A stretch of 64,000 nucleotides of DNA. Origin: Acytostelium subglobosum LB1. Taxonomy: Eukaryota > Evosea > Eumycetozoa > Acytosteliales > Acytosteliaceae. A program made the translations under genes and the position numbers. Below, in pieces: positions 44,896-55,443 of the stretch. The notes beneath the pieces are model-generated. The model was not told the origin of the DNA. It searched no databases and was given only the letters and a program-made list of their open reading frames with translations. Location: assembly GCF_000787575.1 (NCBI RefSeq), contig NW_012236528.1:1214576-1278575 (forward strand). The letters are read 5' to 3'. The stretch's first letter is position 1. Every line of letters begins with the position of its first letter.

Positions 44896-46459
44896 GCAAA
44901 GTGGTGTCAAAGACTTTGGTGTTGGTTGGTCGGCAGGGTCGTGGTGAGCAAGGATGAATGGATTGATTGATTAATGGATGGATGGATTGATGAGATTGAT
45001 GGAGGCAAATCATGTTGTGTAAATGTAAATGTAATGTAATGCAACTTTGGTGTCATTCAAGGTTTGGTGGCGGTGGCTGTGATGAGGCAGAGGTACCTTC
45101 TTTGGCAATGGTCCTCTAATATCGTTCGTTACATTGATGATGTATGTTGGGTTGGATGGGATGGGGTGGAGAGTTGCCCGCCACGCCATTCAATTCCATG
45201 ACCATTTAAGGTGTTGATAGTCAATTTCCAAATGTACAAGTGCATAACAATATCGTGTTGTGGACACACATTAAAAATATTATTATCATTAATTCAACGA
45301 ATAATTGATTATGTGACATCATCATCCAGTTACACTGTTGTGATTGGTAATGTCATGGATGTTCAGGTTACGTACATTAGTGTTTGTGATTGTGATTGTG
45401 TTTGTGTTTGTGTTTGTGTTTGCGTTGGGTCGTGCACACGCGAGAGTGTCGTTTGACGAATCCCTGCGCGTCCTTCTGTTTGTTTGTTGTCAAACGTCAC
45501 ACGCGTTTGTGAGGTTATGTCAAAGTCGTGCAGACGAGTTCGTATTCGAAGTTGCCAGTTTCGACCTTTATAATCCCTGCCCTGTTGTTGTTGCTTTTAC
45601 TATTGTTGTCGTACTCTTGTTTGTTTGGACTCGTTTGGACTAATGCTTATTATGATGTATATTAATATATGTTTGTATGTATAAATATATAACGTTATAT
45701 AATTATATATAACTTTGTTGATTGATAATATTATGTTTGATTGGATGTGACTGGAATGGATGGATGGTAATTAAGTATCTATCTAACTATCTGCTGACTG
45801 ACCGACCGACTGACTTATGACAATATGATATTATAATACGTCGTATGGAAGGACGAATTTTCATTTGCTTCCTGAAGGAACGAGTCGTCGTCTGTCTATT
45901 GTTGTTGTTTGTTCTGATGATTGATGATTGATCGAGTGTACCCTTCTGGTGGCCTTACAGTGACATCTAACTTGGTAAGTAATTAGAGAGTGTGTGTGTG
46001 TGTGTGAGTGAGTGATTGATAGGATGGGATTGGGAGGTTATCAATGACTGGCTGACTGCCTGCTTGACCGACTGACTAAATGACTGACTAATGAATGACT
46101 GACTGACTGGTGGATGAGGGAGGGCGTTATGACTTATGTGTGTGTTGGTGTTGGACGTGTGTGTATGTGATGTCTTGATTCGACATCAGCATCTCATTCA
46201 TTCATACATTCATTCATTTACTCAAAGCACAACAACACACATACAACACACTCACCTTGGGCATTGAGAGTGTCTGGCCGCAATGGATGGACATCAAACA
46301 AAACAGCACCTGCATCCGTCCATCCATCAACCAAGTATGCATTGAACACACTACCACTACCACTCACGCAACTCACTCACACATAGTAGGGTGTGGCGAT
46401 GGCCAATTAGCCGACTTGCTGATGCAACAATCAGCACCCCCTCTCTAAAAGATATTTCA

Positions 46460-46480
46460 AGACCTGGAATCTCCAGGTCT
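46460..46480. repeat. Perfect 8-bp hairpin
   Basis: AGACCTGG (46460-46467), a 5-nt loop and CCAGGTCT (46473-46480). It is followed by TCTCTC. It may be part of a longer structured transcript or a protein-binding palindrome. Confidence 0.4.
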
Positions 46481-46707
46481 CTCTCTCTATCCATGTTCGA
46501 ATGATAGACCAACCGTGACAGGCCTTTGATCAGGCACCAGGCCCATTCCGGTTCAACCGCGCCCCACGCTTCGTTTTAAAAAGGTTAGATCGAGACAGAA
46601 CTGGGAAAGATGTAGAGCTCTATCCAGCGAACACTCACATACTCTAACACACACACAACGCGAAGAGCTTGCAATAATAGAATCTTTGCAGGCTGTCTGT
46701 GCGATGG

Positions 46708-46781
46708 TTGGGTGCTGTCAAATTTGGGAAGGCATGTAAGGGTATCAGAAGGCTGGAAGAGGGCCTTCTCCCAACACCCAA
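46708..46781. ncRNA. Candidate two-stem structured RNA
   Basis: Outer stem TTGGGTG (46708-46714) with CACCCAA (46775-46781) and inner stem AGAAGGC (46747-46753) with GCCTTCT (46763-46769) are both perfect. The segment lacks the simple repeats that dominate the neighbourhood. No family is recognised and direction is unknown. Confidence 0.3.
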
Positions 46782-47987
46782 AACACCGATTTTGACCATT
46801 TGTTCAGACGGGTTGCAACCTGTTGGTTAGCCATCAGGCCTTATTTGTACATAATGCCACATTTGAGACCTGGTGGGACTTACTTATCTTTCATGTAATG
46901 CTTCGTGTGTTTGTGTGTGAGAGGGGTGTTTGGTAGTGGTGTGGGCCATGATCATCTTTATTATCTGTGGACACGGCGACGAATCTGGCCCAGATCACAA
47001 CGTACTCTTTTTTGATTTTATTTTTGTTTATTCGGTGGTTGTTGTATTTACAAGCATTGTAGTGCCTCTTAGTAACTTACTTACTTGTACATCCTCCAAC
47101 TGACTGACTGTTCTCGAGTCTTCTGAAACAGCTGATGCTGCCCAATATGACATGATCACATTTACAATTTCATTCATTCGTTTCAAAATATCCATTTCGG
47201 ATGAGGCAAATGAATGATCCATCTGTATCGTTGTTGATGGATGAAAAGAAATATAACTCATTAGATTTGGACCGAGACCCACCTAAAACACCGATGGAAT
47301 AAATGTGACATCCATCCATCAAATCAATCCATCAACAAACATTCGAATTCATGTTGTTGATTTGCCAATGAGTCGAGTTGTCAAAGTGCTGAAGACAGAC
47401 ACCCACACGACGACCATAACCAAGACCATGACCATGACCTCACATCTCCACATCCGGATGTGGGCATGTGCTTTGACCCATTACCATCAGATCATTGCAG
47501 ATGTATGTGTTTGTAAGTTAGAGTAATGCGCATCAGTCAATGGATCATGGGTTTATCCCCAACCGAACCATCCTTTTGCTCAAGCTTTGACGAAAATAGC
47601 CATCAATTCTTCCGAGCTTGACTACACAGTCATTCAGTCGGTCAGCCAGCCAAAGAGTAACTCACTACATTCGTGTGAAGACCATGATCGGGCGGCTCAG
47701 ATGACGTGTACTTGTACGAGTTGGTGCCAGTCAGTTGTTATCCAGTTATCTCTTGGTGCCCAACCATTCAGTCAATCAATCAGATACTTATTATCCAAAC
47801 TCGCCATTGATAGCGATGGATAAACGTTCTTTCCCAGGCCTAGGAACGGCCAAAGTGTCATTCAAACATTATCTGTATGATTATTCATTGTTGGTTGGCG
47901 CATTGATTGTGTTGTTTCGTTCGTTCGTTCGATCGATCATTCGAGTGAAGTTTGGTAGTAGTAGTTTGTTGTTGTTGATTATCTCTG

Positions 47988-48374
47988 TTACTGCAGGTCA
48001 GCCATCATAGTGTACTTGATCTTGTCCTTCTCTTTCTGCTCCAGGATCTCCTTGGCAGTGACGGTGTACTGTGGATTCTTGAGGATGAACTCGGTGGTCT
48101 GTGGACGCTTGGCAATGCGTGTGAGCACGTGGCACTTTCTCTTTGACAGTGGACGGCAGGGTGTGAAGTTGACAAAGTCGCCGACGAGTGCCTGGTCCTC
48201 TGGGTCGTGGATCATATACTTGGTCTTCTGCTTGGCCACTGCGGCGTACTTTTGACGATCAAAGAACACCTTGACCACCTCAACCATAGCTGTCTTGGTG
48301 TGTGTCTTTGAGATAACTGTACCTCTGAGGACCTTCTGTCCTCGGCCAAGCAAGTCCATTACTTTAGATATCAT
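47988..48374 (-). CDS. mrps17: Mitochondrial ribosomal protein S17 (uS17m)
   Basis: 128 residues, single exon. The uS17 OB-fold is clear. LRGTVISKTHTKTAMVEVVK is the first strand pair, MIHDPEDQALVGDFVNFTPC follows, and CRPLSKRKCHVLTRIAKR is the diagnostic end motif. It lacks the eukaryotic cytosolic S11 extension and resembles bacterial and mitochondrial S17, so it is placed in the mitochondrial small subunit. The Met-rich start (MISKVMDLLGRGQKVLR) is basic and could act as an import signal. It is divergent from the ZC4H2-like gene at 49105, with about 730 bp between them. Confidence 0.88.
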   Translation of the reverse strand: MISKVMDLLGRGQKVLRGTVISKTHTKTAMVEVVKVFFDRQKYAAVAKQKTKYMIHDPEDQALVGDFVNFTPCRPLSKRKCHVLTRIAKRPQTTEFILKNPQYTVTAKEILEQKEKDKIKYTMMADLQ

Positions 48375-49104
48375 CTTATATTATATATATATATTTATAT
48401 TGCCGCTGTTGTTGAAGCTGCTGCTTTTGTGGTGTATGTCGCTGTCTAGACCGTTGATTGATCAATGCATGATGTTAGTTTGATTGAACGATTATTATCA
48501 TCATCAATCCATCGTGATTATCATTCATTGATTCATTCGTTCATTCAATCATCATTCATCATTCATCATTCATTGATTCATTCATTCATTGACAACTATA
48601 ATGGTCCAACATCTGAGTTGGTCTTGTTCTCCATGATGATCGTGATGTTGGGAATTGTCATAACTCTATATGACATCGTCTGATCTATGCTTGCTAATGA
48701 TCAATCGATTGATTAACTGAAGTGATCAATCACTGTTCACAATGAAATGCATGCATGCTCCAGAAGTTGATGACCATCATGAACTGACTGATTGTCTGAG
48801 TATAGTGAATTCAAACCTACCTATTATCGATTGATTGATTGATTGATGATTACAACCGGGTGTTATCTATCTTATCAATATCTGCTGAACTGCTTCTGAT
48901 GCTGCTTATATTATTATATGTATGTACAATGGTTGACGACGATCATAGTATCATTCATTCATTCGAATATTCATCATCACTCTTGGGAAGTCTCGCTTCT
49001 TTCGTTTCAAACACACAAAGTCTTGTTTTTTTTCATTTGTTTGAACTTTGGAGATGTTTGTTCATTTTAATAACAACATCTTGTTATAATACAAGTACAA
49101 TGAC
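48375..49104. other. Divergent promoter region
   Basis: 730 bp between divergent genes, filled with ATTCATTCATT-type repeats (48520-48595), TTGA repeats (about 48828-48847) and AT-rich runs. No gene was recognised. A two-codon upstream frame (ATG ACA TGA, 49100-49108) overlaps the ZC4H2-like start codon at 49105. Confidence 0.5.
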
Positions 49105-49728
49105 ATGAGTGAAGTGAGCAATGCGATGAACAACACATTAATAGATGATGATGTCAACAATAATGGCAACAACAACAATTATATGACAGATGAGCAGACT
49201 GAAAAGTTAAACTTTCTCGAGAGGATAAGATCAAAGGAGAGGGATATTGCCAAGGTCAAGTCGTCGATCTATCATGAGAACGATACGTTGAAGACTCAAG
49301 ACCTACTCTTGGACGAGTTGCTCAAGGAGCGCAATGCATTGGTACAAGAGCACAAGTATCACGAGGCAATCATCAATGACATTCAATCTGATATCAAACA
49401 TGTAAGTCTGGTCAAAAGACATGACCTGACAATGTTGCTAACATATACATCCATTAATTAGATTGATAGGTTGATCAAAGAAAGAAATGCTGAAAAGACT
49501 AGGATACAGAAGGGTATTAATAATTTACATGATACACAGTTCAGTCCTTTGAAGGATTCGCTGGACGAGATGAGAAGATCGGTTGGTTTGCCACCTTTAC
49601 CATCATTCGACTCAGAGAGGACAAGATACCAGACAGAGTATTTGACACAGCGACTCACTGAGGAGATTGAATATGCCGCGCCAACTGGCAAGCAGGGGTC
49701 GTCTTCTGGTACCAAGCGCAGGCGTTGA
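49105..49728 (+). CDS. ZC4H2-like coiled-coil protein lacking the zinc finger
   Basis: 187 residues in two exons (49105-49401 and 49462-49728; intron GTAAGT...TTAG). Most of the protein is a continuous coiled coil (LNFLERIRSKERDIAKVKSS, LLLDELLKERNALVQEHKYH). The stretch LHDTQFSPLKDSLDEMRRSV with GLPPLPSF aligns by eye with vertebrate ZC4H2 ([20 protein letters not shown], then LQRLPDL). The similarity covers the whole ZC4H2 N-terminal coiled coil. The C-terminal C4H2 zinc finger is absent; the protein ends in a basic GTKRRR tail, a possible nuclear signal. An additional 3' exon is not seen before the next gene. Role unknown; ZC4H2 regulates ubiquitin signalling in neurons. Confidence 0.55.
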
Positions 49729-49853
49729 CGTTGTGAGCACGGTCATTCAATCGTTCATGGTTTCCAACACTGTTTATTGAACAATCAAACGACTTGGAGC
49801 AGCAATATATGAACGATCATATTTATGATTAAAGTAGTCAATCAATCAATCAA

Positions 49854-51101
49854 TTAATCAATTGCCAAGAAGCCAATGGTAACATCATTTGGTCCGTCTT
49901 CATAGTATCCATAATGGTGACTGTGGACCAATCTGAAGATGGCAACTTTCTGGTCCAGTGGACGTAGACTGACATTTTTAATACCATGACCAACGACCAG
50001 TTGTCGTAGATGGTATGTATCCGCATAGTCTGGGTATTCAGCTAGAAATGATTTGGCTTCATTCATGAGAAGTTTTGTTTCGGCGCCTACAATTACATTG
50101 AGTTTCTTGTGATTGATGGTCAGAGTCCATAGCCTGGAGATGAGTGCTGGACCAATGTTTAAGCAGTTCTTCTTTAACCATGGTCCCAAATCATGTACGA
50201 ATGACGATCTGAGTGTGATGGTCAGGTGTTTTAAGGTCGACGGCAACGACTTTGGTTCCAATTCACATCCATAGGTCATAGAGAGTTTGGTAAGTGATTG
50301 AGGAAGAGTGCCTGGTGCAATTGGTATGCATTGCCAAAATAGAGAGGACATGTTCCCGCCAAACTTGAGATTGGTGATTGATTTCGGGAGTACACCAGGC
50401 AATATCTGTTTTTTGTACAAGTGAGGCAACAACAAAGTCCTAAGTGATTGAGGAAGGACACCCTCTATGAAACCAGCTTGGAAACTACCATGAATCTGGA
50501 GATGAGTGAGCGAATTGGGTAAACATCCAAGTTGAAAGTACTCCATATAATGATGACCTAATATCAAACTGGTCAATGAGTTTGGAAGCACTCCATTTGG
50601 AAAATATTGATTATACTGTCTTCCAAAAGAGAGTGATGTAAGGCCATCAGGAAGTATTCGTTCTTTAATTATTTTATTGTAAGTATCTCCAAATGACAAG
50701 TATCGCAGGCTTCTAGGCAGGTCATTTGGAAATATTTCTTGATTAAAATTACCTTGAACAGATAAAGACGTTAGAGTAGATGGAAATATATTAAATCTAA
50801 AGTTCAAATAATTATTTTCAAAATTTATCTCTAGTTTTGTAATATTATCTTGAAGATTATATTGAGGATGACTATTGTTTAATATTATAGATAAAGAATC
50901 ATTATTATTATTATTCTTAATACTGTTCTCATTATTCTTGTTAATTGTATGTAGGGCAAAATCTAGAGATGGTTGAACTTTCTTTAATATTGTATAGAAT
51001 GATGTACAGGTTCTTCCTAAACATATTATATTCATATGATCATTATAATTATCTAACAACTCAAATATATATCTCTTAATTATTACAGGTAATAACTCCA
51101 T
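49854..51101 (-). CDS. FNIP-repeat protein, short AT-rich member
   Basis: 415 residues, single exon. The F-box-like head (ELLPVIIKRYIFELLDNYND, IICLGRTCTSFYTIL) is followed by an N-rich insert and about ten FNIP-type repeats, such as FPNDLPRSLRYLSFGDTYNK and LPDGLTSLSFGRQYNQYF. The C-terminal 100 residues have no repeats. Codon use is noticeably more AT-rich than in the other three FNIP genes, with many ATA, TTA and AAT codons. It therefore belongs to a different subfamily from the pair at 6615 and 9178, or has evolved under a different bias. Function is unknown. Confidence 0.85.
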   Translation of the reverse strand: MELLPVIIKRYIFELLDNYNDHMNIICLGRTCTSFYTILKKVQPSLDFALHTINKNNENSIKNNNNNDSLSIILNNSHPQYNLQDNITKLEINFENNYLNFRFNIFPSTLTSLSVQGNFNQEIFPNDLPRSLRYLSFGDTYNKIIKERILPDGLTSLSFGRQYNQYFPNGVLPNSLTSLILGHHYMEYFQLGCLPNSLTHLQIHGSFQAGFIEGVLPQSLRTLLLPHLYKKQILPGVLPKSITNLKFGGNMSSLFWQCIPIAPGTLPQSLTKLSMTYGCELEPKSLPSTLKHLTITLRSSFVHDLGPWLKKNCLNIGPALISRLWTLTINHKKLNVIVGAETKLLMNEAKSFLAEYPDYADTYHLRQLVVGHGIKNVSLRPLDQKVAIFRLVHSHHYGYYEDGPNDVTIGFLAID

Positions 51102-51292
51102 TTTTTTAAAATTATAATAACAAGTGTAAACATATTTTTCTATTAATAATACTGTAGTAGATTTGGTTTCATTAATTCAAGATGAACCTTTTAATTCCAA
51201 AGGTAGATATTGTTCACCTTGAACAATGGATATGTCACACTCTTACCAAGCATTGGGTTAATAATACACACTGATGACTTCCCTGCTCTTTA

Positions 51293-53320
51293 TTATTTTA
51301 GTTGTTGTAATAGTCTGTGGCACATATCTATAATCTTGAGGTGTCCTTCATTGCAAGAATGATAAATAATAGTGTTGAGCAGTTGAACCATTCCAAGAGT
51401 CGAGTCTGATCTGTTGAGAAGTGATAATAAATCACTATTCTCGAATAAATAACTAAGCAACTTGTGATGGTTGAAACTGGATGCTTGTTGCATACTATCA
51501 AATGAGGGGATATACCTGCGAAGCTGTGTTGGGGTTGTACAGCGCTGATGTATCAGGCGGATGAAGTCCAAGTTACCATCAATGCAAGCCATGTCCACCA
51601 ATTGTACAAGTGCATTGTTAGGCCCAGTGTCATCGTCACCGACATCAATGTATCCATTGTCCAGAAGATATTCAATGATTGTTGTATTGCATTTCTCCAA
51701 AGTGATTATGTTGCCAAGACTAAACTTCTTTTCCTCCTCTTTGAAGGCAATCTCAGCGAGTTTGAGAAGATATCCAATCGATTCAATATCGCATCGTTCC
51801 ACGCTGTTGTCAATCCACTCTCTGAAGTTGTTGCTTCCCAATACAATGTCCTTGGTGAAGTTGTTTTGAACAAACTTGAACAGGGATAAAGATATTGATG
51901 ATGCCACATCTAGCATTTTTGTGATGGTCGTCTTTGTCAAGTGCGGACGAACAAGCTCGATAAACTCTTTCTCGCTCAGCTTGCAGCCTGGAGCTGCCAT
52001 GTGTTCCAACAATGTGCACATATGATTTCTTGAGAGATTTGCTTTTTGTTTGGGCCCTTTGATGATCCTTCTGATGGTATCCAAGTCAAAAATAGCAACT
52101 GCGTTGTTGAGAGCATCCTCATGGTTTATGAAGGTGAAATTCAAAAGGTCTATGACAGTCTTGTCGCCAGCCTGTACCGCGCTGCTGAGTACCATTTCAA
52201 ACCCACAATCAAGGTTGGAGTGTGCCATTAGTCGTTTGAGCAAGTCAACTGAAAGGATGCTGTGGTGGATGGTGCTGATTGAACATCGTTTGTTCTGGTC
52301 CTTGGGGATGACATTGAGAATGAAGTTGACCACATCCAGGTGACCTCTTGATAGTGCATAGCCGATTGAGTCCAATGCATGTGTTGCGCCACTGGACTTG
52401 ATCATGGAGTGAATCTTCTTAACAATCTCCAAATGTCCATACTTGGTTGCACATTTGAAGCAATCACCCAAGTCAATCGCCGGTCCCATTGCCCCAGGCA
52501 ATGTGACAAGGGGAAGCATCAGGTCCATACACGCCACTTGTCCATGCTGGCAACAATGTTCGATCAGTGATTGAGATTCCAAAGTAATTGAGTTAATGTC
52601 ATCCAAAGACAGCAACTCAGTGACAAGACCTGTATCGATAAAGTGCTTGACGATCAATATTAGGTTGAGTTCGATTGCCTTGAGAAGAAGGGCAGCCTGG
52701 CAATCAGGGCGCAGTAGATCATGTTTGAGAAGCTCCTGGAGCATCTCGACAGCCCACGGCTTGGTGAGCCATCCCTTGGACATGCGCTCGACGCTGTTGT
52801 TCTGATCGTAGATTTGCGTGAGTGTGGCGCCAGACTGGATGAGCCTGCGAAGGAAGGACGGATGTCGGATGATGGCAAGGACATCTTTGTCAGGCTCGGG
52901 ACAAGCGGCTTGACAAGTGATCTTGAGGTACTGATCCAACAATCTCTCCCAATCCGGATGAGTACATTCCGACACATTCCAGACGAAGCTGAGTGAGGCT
53001 GAGTGTCCATCCAGCGTCATGTTGGGATTGGCCAGCAGAACATCGACGGCTCGGGCGTTGCATTTTGTAAAGGCTTCCTCCAACAATGATGTGTTGTTGT
53101 GGACGATGTTTGCGAATGACGAGTCGGTGTATGATTTGAGGAACCATTCCGTGGCATCAAACTTGAGGTAATCTTCCAAACAATGATTGTCGAGTAGCTT
53201 TGCACCCTTGATAATGTACTCTGGATCAATACCAAGTGACCTATGCACAATACCAATCTGATCCATGATCTTCTTTCCAAGCTTATTATCACCAATCACT
53301 GAACGGAATGCTGTCTCCAT
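51293..53320 (-). CDS. Dictyostelid ankyrin-type repeat protein, tandem paralogue 1
   Basis: 675 residues, single exon. I chose ATG 53320 (METAFRSVIGDNKLGKKIMD); upstream in-frame codons run to a non-ATG start and read as leader. The start plus IGIVHR matches the head of a large dictyostelid family with divergent ankyrin repeats. Degenerate repeats of about 33 residues are visible, for example CATKYGHLEIVKKIHSMIKS, IGYALSRGHLDVVNFILNVI and LVDMACIDGNLDFIRLIHQR. Consensus TPLH motifs are mostly lost. No kinase, F-box or membrane segment is seen. It is followed 116 bp away, in the same orientation, by a paralogue. Function is unknown; protein-interaction scaffolding is the usual inference. Confidence 0.75.
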   Translation of the reverse strand: METAFRSVIGDNKLGKKIMDQIGIVHRSLGIDPEYIIKGAKLLDNHCLEDYLKFDATEWFLKSYTDSSFANIVHNNTSLLEEAFTKCNARAVDVLLANPNMTLDGHSASLSFVWNVSECTHPDWERLLDQYLKITCQAACPEPDKDVLAIIRHPSFLRRLIQSGATLTQIYDQNNSVERMSKGWLTKPWAVEMLQELLKHDLLRPDCQAALLLKAIELNLILIVKHFIDTGLVTELLSLDDINSITLESQSLIEHCCQHGQVACMDLMLPLVTLPGAMGPAIDLGDCFKCATKYGHLEIVKKIHSMIKSSGATHALDSIGYALSRGHLDVVNFILNVIPKDQNKRCSISTIHHSILSVDLLKRLMAHSNLDCGFEMVLSSAVQAGDKTVIDLLNFTFINHEDALNNAVAIFDLDTIRRIIKGPKQKANLSRNHMCTLLEHMAAPGCKLSEKEFIELVRPHLTKTTITKMLDVASSISLSLFKFVQNNFTKDIVLGSNNFREWIDNSVERCDIESIGYLLKLAEIAFKEEEKKFSLGNIITLEKCNTTIIEYLLDNGYIDVGDDDTGPNNALVQLVDMACIDGNLDFIRLIHQRCTTPTQLRRYIPSFDSMQQASSFNHHKLLSYLFENSDLLSLLNRSDSTLGMVQLLNTIIYHSCNEGHLKIIDMCHRLLQQLK

Positions 53321-53436
53321 CCCTGGGTGACATGTCGCCAACCTCGTGTCGGACTTGAGTATGGTATCCTGTTGTCTTCTGGAGTGATTGAGTTGATGGA
53401 GTTAGTGAATGAATGATTGTGATTGATATGGATGAC

Positions 53437-55443
53437 TTACGATTGTTGATTGATCGAGTTGATATGATCAGTGCACAGCTTGATCACATGAGTGGCACCA
53501 ATGTGATAGGCAACATCTCGTATGGAGTGAAAGGTTCGCAATTGATCGCGTGGTAGGGAGTTGATGGCGAACGTGTCTGAGTTGAAGTAGAACTCGAGTG
53601 AATGATAGGCATTGTTCTCGGCCATCTCGTGCAGTGTTTGGAGAATTGGTTTGGGGGCGGGCACTGGCTTGCCAGACGAGATGAATCGTTGCTGAAGTAT
53701 CTTGATTGCTTGAGGACTATCATGGGTTAGTGCCCGATCAAACACTGCCTTTACAATCGACTTGTCCAGCTTCTCCAGCTTGAACATATTGACAATGTGC
53801 TCAAAGACCATCGGGTTGGGATTGATCGCAGCCCACTCACATATCTTGGGGTCTCGTCTAACAAGGTCCAAGTTGTCCAGCATCAGGATGATGTCATCCA
53901 ACGATCCCTTGTGGATCAGATGGTGTGCTCCATTCTTGATATCCACCAAATTGTCAAAGTCCCCAGGATCGACTATGTGTTGGAAGAGCAAGGCCATCGT
54001 CTCTCTGCACTGATTCCTCATCGACTGTATAATGAATTCTGCATCGTATCTAACACCAAGATGCTTGTTCAGCAACTGCATCACTTGGGCAGAATACCCT
54101 GCCGCGCACCTCATCGCGCGGTGGCCAAACTTGGGTCGATTGTGATCGCAATTAACAATGAACTGACAGACTATCTCTGCGGTGATGTTGCTGCCCGGCT
54201 TGCCGACCGCCTTGACCATGTTGAGGACAGAGCTGCCAAAGAACTTTGGCCTCCTTGCCGTGCGTCCACTTGTGATAAACCTTGCCATCGACTCTGACAT
54301 TCGTCTACAGGTCTTTGTATCCAACTCCACATTCATGCCGTCACTATTGATGAGTGACTCTAGATTCACCCAGTCATTATTGCGTATGACGGCCAACTGT
54401 GACATGAACGGCTTGGCCTCGGGCAGCTCCTCCCCCTCATTGGGTCGGAAATGTTTGACGAAAGCCTCGTGACCAGCATCTTTGGCCACACTTAAAATGT
54501 CGCCAAAGTCATCGCGTCTCCAAGGGTTCAATGACTCATCGGTGAATATCGCTGACTCTGTCAATAGTTTGAAGATTTCGACGCTGCCGTTAAGTGCGCA
54601 ACGTATCCTGCACTCGGCCAAACCATCCCATTCAAGATTGACTGTCGTTGGCATATTGTCCACGATGTACTGCACACTTGATAGCATGTTGCACTTGGTC
54701 GATCGATACAAGCAAGCATTCCATATAATGTCGAAAGTAAACAGACAGTTGAACTCCTCGTGCAGCACTTTGAGCATGGCAACACTGACACCTCGTCTCA
54801 GCTTGATCACTCCAAAGAATAGTTGATCGATGGTTTCGCGGCAGTCGTTGCCGTCGTCATCCTTGAACGGGATGTGTTGGAGCAACAGACGCACAAACTC
54901 CACATTTCCAGAGTCGACGGCCAGATGGAGGTGGGACAGCGTGTCAATGGGGAGCATGCGATTGTTTGTGGCGGTGAGGTATGTCTGGAGCATCTCGATG
55001 TTGCCATGTGTCAATATGCTCCTGGGCAATGACTTGAAGTCAAGTGGCATGTTGGGATGTTTACACAGATGTCTGAACACCAGTATATTGTCACGATGTA
55101 ATGCCTGATCGATTAAAGTATGATTGATAGGGTATCCTTTGGCCACACTATCAAACGTCCTAATGAACATCTCTGTTGCATTGTATTGCAACATCATAAG
55201 TAGATCACCACTATCATAGAGTTCTCCACCCTTTATAGTTGACTTGACTTGAATGGGTATTGGTATCTCTGAGTCTATTATGTCTGTACTTGAAATTGAG
55301 TTTGAGATTGAGATTGAGACTGAAGACCATCTCTTATGTATCTGAGTAACATGTTCAAAGATCAACTTGCACAATAAGTGATTGTGGAATACTTCATTTA
55401 TACAACTAGTATTATTATTATTACTTTTTATTATTGTGTCCAT
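53437..55443 (-). CDS. Dictyostelid ankyrin-type repeat protein, tandem paralogue 2
   Basis: 668 residues, single exon, with the family head INEVFHNHLLCKLIFEHVTQ plus IHK. Recognisable ankyrin-like helices include ILTHGNIEMLQTYLTATNNR, LHLAVDSGNVEFVRLLLQHI and AMRCAAGYSAQVMQLLNKHL. Repeats are degenerate, as in its neighbour at 51293, with which it shares length and layout, so the pair is a tandem duplication. An acidic, polar insert (about residues 45-65) is specific to this copy. The gene is divergent from the SDR gene. No catalytic domain is visible. Confidence 0.75.
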   Translation of the reverse strand: MDTIIKSNNNNTSCINEVFHNHLLCKLIFEHVTQIHKRWSSVSISISNSISSTDIIDSEIPIPIQVKSTIKGGELYDSGDLLMMLQYNATEMFIRTFDSVAKGYPINHTLIDQALHRDNILVFRHLCKHPNMPLDFKSLPRSILTHGNIEMLQTYLTATNNRMLPIDTLSHLHLAVDSGNVEFVRLLLQHIPFKDDDGNDCRETIDQLFFGVIKLRRGVSVAMLKVLHEEFNCLFTFDIIWNACLYRSTKCNMLSSVQYIVDNMPTTVNLEWDGLAECRIRCALNGSVEIFKLLTESAIFTDESLNPWRRDDFGDILSVAKDAGHEAFVKHFRPNEGEELPEAKPFMSQLAVIRNNDWVNLESLINSDGMNVELDTKTCRRMSESMARFITSGRTARRPKFFGSSVLNMVKAVGKPGSNITAEIVCQFIVNCDHNRPKFGHRAMRCAAGYSAQVMQLLNKHLGVRYDAEFIIQSMRNQCRETMALLFQHIVDPGDFDNLVDIKNGAHHLIHKGSLDDIILMLDNLDLVRRDPKICEWAAINPNPMVFEHIVNMFKLEKLDKSIVKAVFDRALTHDSPQAIKILQQRFISSGKPVPAPKPILQTLHEMAENNAYHSLEFYFNSDTFAINSLPRDQLRTFHSIRDVAYHIGATHVIKLCTDHINSINQQS

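Larger units (their letters stand above)
43507..47987. other. Gene-poor 4.5-kb stretch with simple repeats and hairpins
   Basis: No secure gene. It contains a scaffold gap, TTGA microsatellites, a TG run (44201-44240), TTTGTG repeats (about 45398-45422), an AT-rich patch (45650-45720), GACT repeats and three strong hairpins listed separately. A possible isolated exon lies near 47090-47270 on the minus strand. The low repeat content of 46440-46880 contrasts with its surroundings and suggests something under constraint there, perhaps a non-coding RNA. Confidence 0.5.

Noticed and set aside
46540-46570. A B-box-like GGTTCAA that could mark a tRNA
   Set aside because: No matching A box, acceptor stem or anticodon arm could be drawn around it.
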